Source of the DNA: Haloterrigena turkmenica DSM 5511
Lineage (GTDB): Archaea; Halobacteriota; Halobacteria; Halobacteriales; Natrialbaceae
Assembly (NCBI RefSeq): GCF_000025325.1
Contig: NC_013743.1
Location: 3,348,001-3,412,000, forward strand
Reading direction: 5' to 3'
DNA length: 64,000 bases
Shown here: positions 59,339 through 64,000 of the stretch, one piece after another
Layout: every line of letters starts with the position of its first letter
How positions within the stretch are numbered: the first letter of the stretch is position 1
Position numbers and translations under genes: made by a program
Notes under the pieces: generated by a model
What the model was told of the DNA's origin: nothing
The model's input: only the letters and a program-made list of their open reading frames with translations
Database searches by the model: none

Positions 59339-59464
59339 CGCGAACACGCGACTCGAGTCGCTCCGCTTCACGTCGATCGATTTCGTCGGGATTCGCCGCC
59401 GTGAATCGCCGTTCTGTTCTCATCTCTCGTCCGTACGCAGTGGCCTCTCGTACGCGGTACCCAC

Positions 59465-60919
59465 TCACTGCTCAGTGATCCGCCGGCCGTCGAGCCGAGA
59501 CCGGCGACTCGGCTCGGAGACCGCCCGCGCACAACGCAGGCCGGTCTCGAGCGCGCCGCCGGCGCGTCGCTGGGGGAACTGCGGCTGCCGGACGACCGTC
59601 GCGTCGTAGATGCCGTCAAGATCAGTCGCGCGCGCGTGCGGAGACGCTCCGTTGACGCTCGAGTGAACGCCGTCGGGGACCGGCTGCCGGATCCGCGTCG
59701 AGTCGACGGCGACGAGGTCGTTCCGGTCGAACGCGGAGAACCGGGACGCCAGCGCCTCGAGCCACCGTCGTTCGATCGTCGCGCTCGAGCGACCGTCGGC
59801 GACCGCTTCGCCGCCGTCGAGCAGGTAGTACCGGTGACCGCTGGACGCGTCGGGCGAGCGCGGTATCGTCGGTGCGACGAGTTCGCCGAAGGGTGCATCG
59901 TCGACCATCGTCACGCGATACGCGTCGGTCAGCTGCGTTTCGGCGGTCGTCGAGACCCGCAGACAGGTCCGCGTTCGAAACGATACCGACGGGGATCCAA
60001 GCGACGACTCGAGGGCCTCCGGAACGGTCGCCAGCACGACCGCGTCGACGGCGTGGCGCTCGCTCGCGTCGCCCCGGTCGACGGTGAGCGACTCGACGGC
60101 GCCGTCCGCCGTCCCGAGTTCGCTCACGCGCGCGTTCGTCGCGATCCGCTCGCGGCCGACGGCGTCGACGAGCGCCTCGACGAGGACGGCCGCGCTCTCG
60201 GCGAAATAGCCGTGCTTCTCCCGGCCGAACCGAGTGCGGTCCACCCGGCCGCGACAGTGCTCGAGCACCCACGCGGCGCTGACATTCGCCGCCGCCGAGC
60301 CAAAGCGAGCCTCGAGCAGCGGTCCGTAGAACCGCTCGTAGACGGCGTCGCTCGCGTGCTCGCGGACGAACGCCTCCGCCGGGACGTCGCTGTAATCCGA
60401 CGGCTCGTAGGCGTCGAACTGCGGCCGTCGTCGAGGGAGGCCGCGGCAATCGATCCCGCTCTGGAGGGCGGCGAGACGCGCGGTATCCGACAGCGACAGC
60501 GGCGGGTAGGCCAGAAACTCCCAGGGCGCGTCGACGGGGTGGACGATGCCGTCGACGTACATCGCCGTCCGGATCGGTCCCCACTCGAGGTGACCGGACA
60601 GGCCGAGTTCCGCGAGCAACTCGAGAGCGACCTCGTCTCTGGGTCGGGTAAACGAAACGGGGACGCGCTCGAGCGGTGTAGTGGCGGTTCCAGACGGCGA
60701 CGATGGAGACAGGGGTGACGGCCAGGACGGAGACTGAGACGGTGCAGACGAAGACGGAGACTGAGCCGAAGACGACGAAGGCGAAGTCGGAGACGGGGTC
60801 GTCGCCGCGATGCCGCCCAGTTCGTCGCCCGGTTCGAAGACGCGGACGTCGTAGCCGCGCTGGCGGAGCCGGTAGGCGGCCGCGAGTCCGGACAGCGATC
60901 CGCCGACGACGCCGATCAT
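59465..60919 (-). CDS. FAD-dependent amine oxidase/protoporphyrinogen oxidase-like protein
   Basis: A 484-residue flavoprotein. The FAD motif is GVVGGSLSGLAAAYRLRQRG, followed by EPGDELGGIAAT. Immediately after that lies a Ser/Pro-rich low-complexity insertion (about residues 41-78), encoded by a simple-sequence DNA region with an in-frame 27-base repeat. Later segments include MYVDGIVHPVDAPWEFLAYP, FYGPLLEARFGS and ATVPEALESSLG. Members oxidise amines, porphyrinogens or sterols; the substrate is unknown. The insertion may make this copy unusual. The start at 60919 is the only ATG directly before the FAD strand. Confidence 0.82.
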   Translation of the reverse strand: MIGVVGGSLSGLAAAYRLRQRGYDVRVFEPGDELGGIAATTPSPTSPSSSSAQSPSSSAPSQSPSWPSPLSPSSPSGTATTPLERVPVSFTRPRDEVALELLAELGLSGHLEWGPIRTAMYVDGIVHPVDAPWEFLAYPPLSLSDTARLAALQSGIDCRGLPRRRPQFDAYEPSDYSDVPAEAFVREHASDAVYERFYGPLLEARFGSAAANVSAAWVLEHCRGRVDRTRFGREKHGYFAESAAVLVEALVDAVGRERIATNARVSELGTADGAVESLTVDRGDASERHAVDAVVLATVPEALESSLGSPSVSFRTRTCLRVSTTAETQLTDAYRVTMVDDAPFGELVAPTIPRSPDASSGHRYYLLDGGEAVADGRSSATIERRWLEALASRFSAFDRNDLVAVDSTRIRQPVPDGVHSSVNGASPHARATDLDGIYDATVVRQPQFPQRRAGGALETGLRCARAVSEPSRRSRLDGRRITEQ

Positions 60920-61029
60920 ATGCAGTGAACGGGAGTAGCGACCCTTTGCAATTGCGGTCGGCCGGTCGACGGGCCGGCGGGCCGTCGCGGTCCGCTACCT
61001 TTTTGCCTGCCGTCTCGGAAGGAATCGGC

Positions 61030-61911
61030 ATGCTCACCGTGCGGGCACCCGCGACGAGTGCGAACCTCGGGAGTGGCTTCGACGTCTTCGGTGTCGCCCT
61101 CGGCACGCCCGCCGACGTGGTCCGAGTCGAACGCGCGCCGGAAACGCGGATCTCCGTGACCGGCGCCGGCAGCCAGTACATTCCGGAGGATCCGGAACAG
61201 AACACCGTCGGGGCGGTCGCCGACGCCCTCGACGCGCCGGCCCACATCAAGATCGACAAGGGCGTGCGGCCCTCCTCGGGGCTGGGCTCCTCGGCGGCCA
61301 GCGCGGCCGCCGCGGCCGTCGCCCTCAACGCGCTCTACGATCGCGGACTCTCCCGGAAGGAGCTCGTCCCTATCGCCGCCGAGGGCGAGGCGCTCGTCTC
61401 CGGCGAGGCCCACGCCGACAACGTCGCCCCCTCGCTGCTGGGCGGCTTTACTGTCGTCACCGACGACGGCGTCACGCAACTTGACGCCTCGATTCCCGTC
61501 GTCGCCTGCCTCCCCGAGATGTCCGTTTCCACGCGCGACGCGCGAGAGGTCGTCCCCGATTCGGCCGCCCTCGAGGACGTCGTCGACACCGTCGGCAACG
61601 CCGCGACGCTGACCGTCGGGATGACCCGCGACGATCCCGACCTCGTCGGCCGCGGGATGGAAGACGCCATCGTCACCCCCGAACGCACCGCCCTGATCGA
61701 CGGCTACGACCGCGTTCGCGACGCCGCCCTCGAGGCTGGCGCGACGGGCGTCACCGTCAGCGGCGCCGGGCCGGGTATCCTCGCGGCCTGTCACCGCCCC
61801 GACCAGGGCGCGATCGCCGGCGCGATGATCGACGCGTTCGACGCCCTCGGCATCGAGAGTCGCGCCTACCAGACCCGGATCGGCGAGGGCGCGACGCTGT
61901 ACCGGGACTGA
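61030..61911 (+). CDS. thrB: Homoserine kinase
   Basis: A 293-residue GHMP-family kinase with the start MLTVRAPATSANLGSGFDVF. The ATP-binding loop is PSSGLGSSAA (81-90), and the C-terminal motif is GVTVSGAGPGILAACH. It phosphorylates homoserine in threonine biosynthesis. The ATG at 61030 was chosen because the longer upstream reading has a basic, non-family composition. A T-rich TACCTTTTTGCC lies about 25-30 bases upstream. The next gene starts 41 bases downstream. Confidence 0.95.
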   Translation: MLTVRAPATSANLGSGFDVFGVALGTPADVVRVERAPETRISVTGAGSQYIPEDPEQNTVGAVADALDAPAHIKIDKGVRPSSGLGSSAASAAAAAVALNALYDRGLSRKELVPIAAEGEALVSGEAHADNVAPSLLGGFTVVTDDGVTQLDASIPVVACLPEMSVSTRDAREVVPDSAALEDVVDTVGNAATLTVGMTRDDPDLVGRGMEDAIVTPERTALIDGYDRVRDAALEAGATGVTVSGAGPGILAACHRPDQGAIAGAMIDAFDALGIESRAYQTRIGEGATLYRD

Positions 61912-61952
61912 TCGTCGATTCCTGTCTCGAGTCGTCTCGAGTCGAATGAACC

Positions 61953-62303
61953 ATGGGGACCCGAACCGACGCCGCGCTCGCGACACTCGTTCTCGCGGCC
62001 GTCGGGATCGCGTTCGTCCTCGTCGACGCGTCGCTATCGCCCCTCGCAGTCGCTCTCGGCGGACTCGGCACGATCGTCTTCGAACTCGTGGCCGCTCGGG
62101 CGTACGAGACCGTCCGCGACTACTGGGAACGACCGCTCGTGGAGGGACTGTCCCTCGTCGCGGCGCTGATCGTCGTCGCCGTCGGCGCCACCGCCGCACC
62201 GGAGGTCGTGCTGTCGCTGTTCTGTGGCGGAGCGGTGACGTATCTCGCGTTTCTCGCGCTCGTCGAAACAGGGGTCGTTCCACCGCCGGAGACGTGGTGG
62301 TAG
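61953..62303 (+). CDS. Membrane protein, uncharacterised (116 residues)
   Basis: A 116-residue protein with four hydrophobic segments (about residues 8-27, 29-50, 66-86 and 90-110). The short cytoplasmic loop reads AARAYETVRDYWERPLVEGL. No family is recognised. It follows thrB by 41 bases on the same strand and may share its transcript. It converges on a soluble uncharacterised gene. Function is unknown. Confidence 0.7.
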   Translation: MGTRTDAALATLVLAAVGIAFVLVDASLSPLAVALGGLGTIVFELVAARAYETVRDYWERPLVEGLSLVAALIVVAVGATAAPEVVLSLFCGGAVTYLAFLALVETGVVPPPETWW

Positions 62304-62310
62304 CCCCGAG

Positions 62311-63090
62311 CTACCGCGGTCTGCGAGCCGTCTTCCAACGGCGACCGTAGATCCGCGGAAGCGCGTCGACCTTGGCCCCGCGAACGTTCCCTGGCACGGT
62401 CGACACGCGCGTAGAGATGCCGGCCGGGAGCGGGCCGTAGGGCACCGATGAGACCGCAGTCGGGTTATTCGACACCGGTTTCCGGCCGGCGTAGCCGGAG
62501 CCTCGTTGCTTCGACTCGTACAGGGTCTCGAATTTCGAGTGTCCCTCGATGACTCCGTTCCGTGCCGTTTTGGCGGCCTTTTTCGCCTTCTGTTGGATCG
62601 CCGCGTCCACCGCGTCGGGTTTTATCTCGTCGACGAACGACCTCACTTCCGCTGCTGCCTCGGAGTCGCCCGAGGAGTCAAGCGCGTCGGGACCGACGAC
62701 GTCCTCGAGTTCGGCCTTGAGTTGTCGTAGCTCCTTCTGGAAATCGACGAGGTCGACGGTGTTCCAGAGTTCGTGAAGGTTGACGGCGCGTCGAACCGTG
62801 CTGAGATCCAGCACCTGGTCCAGATCCTTCTCGCGAATCGCGTCGGGAAGTGCGTCTAGCTTGAGGAGATCCGGTAGCGCCGACAGCTCGACGACGTCCG
62901 GCAAATTCTCGAGATCGATCGTCTCAAGGAGGTCTTCGACTTCCTCGACGACGTCCCACAGTTCGGCCGCCGTCGCCGACAGCGAATCGGACGTCTCGCC
63001 GTCGGTAGTTTCCCGGATCAACCGTTCGGTTCCCGCTTCGACCCGGTCCGACAGTTGCTCGGCGGCAGATGGAGACGTCGTTTGACTCAT
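62311..63090 (-). CDS. Haloarchaeal protein with LPD-repeat segment, uncharacterised
   Basis: A 259-residue protein. Its N-terminal half is acidic and helical. Residues about 60-98 contain a repeating LPDVVELSALPDLLKLDAL-type pattern, with Leu-Pro-Asp recurring at near-regular spacing, suggesting an amphipathic or lipid-binding helix array. A Lys/Ala-rich stretch (QQKAKKAAKTARNG) and a Gly/Pro/Ser-rich tail follow. No family is recognised. The ATG at 63090 gives a clear start. It stands alone between the membrane protein and pdxS. Function is unknown. Confidence 0.65.
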   Translation of the reverse strand: MSQTTSPSAAEQLSDRVEAGTERLIRETTDGETSDSLSATAAELWDVVEEVEDLLETIDLENLPDVVELSALPDLLKLDALPDAIREKDLDQVLDLSTVRRAVNLHELWNTVDLVDFQKELRQLKAELEDVVGPDALDSSGDSEAAAEVRSFVDEIKPDAVDAAIQQKAKKAAKTARNGVIEGHSKFETLYESKQRGSGYAGRKPVSNNPTAVSSVPYGPLPAGISTRVSTVPGNVRGAKVDALPRIYGRRWKTARRPR

Positions 63091-63187
63091 ACGAAATGGA
63101 GGTGCTAGACGGGGATAACGGAGTTGCTTGCCGATCGGTTGCGCGTCGGGACCGTCCGTACCGAAAGCGAGTTTCGCCGCCAGTCGG

Positions 63188-64000
63188 TTAGACGCCTCGG
63201 CCCTGCAGTTTCTCGTCCTCGGGGAGGTCGGCGTTCGCGTCGCCTTTCATCCCCTTGCCGAGGTTCTTCGAGATGTCGGCGAGTCGCTCGGGGTCGTCCC
63301 AGTTGTTCGTCGCCTCGACGATCGCTTCGGCCATCGCGGGCGGGTTCTCGGCGCCGAAGATGCCGCTGCCCACGAAGATGCCGTCGCACTCGTGGTGCAT
63401 CATGAGCGCGGCGTCGGCGGGCGTCGCGATGCCGCCGGCAGCGAAGTTGACGACCGGAAGACGGCCCATCTCGGCGGTCTCGTGGACCAGTTCCGCGGGC
63501 GCCTCGATCTCTCGAGCGAAGGCCTCGCGCTCCTCGTGTTTCATCCCCTCGAGTTCGCGGATCGCACCCTTGATCGTCCGCTGGTGGTGGACGGCCTGGT
63601 TGACGTCGCCGGTGCCGGCCTCGCCCTTGGTTCGGATCATCGCCGCGCCCTCGTCGATCCGGCGCAGCGCCTCACCTAAGTTGCGGGCGCCGCAGACGAA
63701 CGGTGCGGTGAAGTCACGCTTGTCGATATGGTAGGCGTCGTCGGCGGGGGTGAGCACCTCGGACTCGTCGATCATGTCGACGCCGACGGCCTCTAAGATC
63801 TGGGCCTCCTTCATGTGGCCGATCCGCGATTTGCCCATCACCGGGATCGACACTTCGTTCACGATCTCCTCGACGTCGGCGGGGTCGGCCATCCGGGCGA
63901 CGCCGCCGCGTTTGCGGATGTCCGCCGGGACGGCTTCCAGTGCCATCACGGCGACCGCGCCGGCGTCCTCGGCGATACGAGCCTGTTCCTTGTTGACGAC
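63188..64000 (-). CDS. pdxS: Pyridoxal 5'-phosphate synthase lyase subunit, N-terminus cut off
   Basis: The last 270 codons of PdxS, with the N-terminus beyond the right edge. Conserved segments include [58 protein letters not shown] and [20 protein letters not shown]. PdxS combines ribose 5-phosphate, glyceraldehyde 3-phosphate and ammonia from PdxT into pyridoxal 5'-phosphate. The active-site lysines lie in the preserved region. The PdxT partner gene is not in the window. Confidence 0.95.
   Translation of the reverse strand, partial: VVNKEQARIAEDAGAVAVMALEAVPADIRKRGGVARMADPADVEEIVNEVSIPVMGKSRIGHMKEAQILEAVGVDMIDESEVLTPADDAYHIDKRDFTAPFVCGARNLGEALRRIDEGAAMIRTKGEAGTGDVNQAVHHQRTIKGAIRELEGMKHEEREAFAREIEAPAELVHETAEMGRLPVVNFAAGGIATPADAALMMHHECDGIFVGSGIFGAENPPAMAEAIVEATNNWDDPERLADISKNLGKGMKGDANADLPEDEKLQGRGV

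Noticed and set aside
1-64000. CRISPR array, tRNA, rRNA or integron-like attachment site
   Set aside because: I looked for regularly spaced direct repeats, tRNA arm motifs and conserved rRNA segments and saw none; this is by eye, not by a scanning program.

Overview
This window is high-GC DNA with a strongly acidic proteome, TATA-type archaeal promoters and largely leaderless genes. Haloarchaeal DnaG, a FolC-FolP fusion, FAU-1, a Htr transducer, an HTH of the bacterio-opsin-activator (bat) type and an E1-like UbaA all point to a halophilic archaeon (class Halobacteria). A structured dispersed repeat that I recall from Natrinema/Haloterrigena-type genomes suggests the Natrialbales, but that placement is inference. 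I found no rRNA, tRNA or CRISPR array. The region looks like an ordinary chromosomal core with a few mobile-element scars.

Layout. 1-6.8 kb: the 5' end of a cis-prenyltransferase gene diverges from a DUF92 membrane protein; then two small proteins, dnaG, a membrane-anchored HTH regulator and a DUF3311 + sodium:solute symporter pair. 6.8-14.2 kb: a degenerate SDR, two inverted copies of a structured repeat, riboflavin synthase, small membrane proteins, an M24-like protein overlapping a UvrD-type helicase, two small zinc-finger proteins and ubaA. 14.2-24.6 kb: a third repeat copy, a large acidic PRC-barrel protein, a PrsW-like protease, FAU-1, NUDIX, a BASS transporter, an epimerase-like protein and an HTH/membrane-protein pair with a perfect palindrome at its promoter. 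24.6-40.4 kb: aldo/keto reductase, FolC-FolP, a Tat-exported EEP phosphatase/nuclease, cupin, ABC ATPase and permease, GNAT, a CDP-alcohol transferase + PHP pair, a YdjM-like hydrolase and a bat-type HTH divergent from a DUF4188 protein. 40.4-51.7 kb: carB, a PAS/GAF histidine kinase, a TnpB/IS605 end scar, a methyltransferase, a second aldo/keto reductase and an NAD(P)/FAD oxidoreductase. 51.7-64 kb: a lipoprotein polysaccharide deacetylase, MFS transporter, a substrate-binding lipoprotein divergent from a 1064-residue Htr, an amine-oxidase-like flavoprotein, thrB, two uncharacterised proteins and most of pdxS.

How the parts fit together. Biosynthetic genes (riboflavin, folate, PLP, threonine, carbamoyl phosphate) are scattered singly between regulators and transporters, with few operons longer than two genes. 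The best candidate for a discrete functional system is the substrate-binding lipoprotein (54536-55870) and the Htr receptor (56144-59338). They are divergent, share an AT-rich promoter region with a near-perfect palindrome and have no ABC permease or ATPase nearby, as expected for binding-protein-mediated chemotaxis. The other unusual features are the three-copy stem-loop repeat, several promoter palindromes, the TnpB scar and a group of proteins with missing catalytic residues or long acidic low-complexity extensions.
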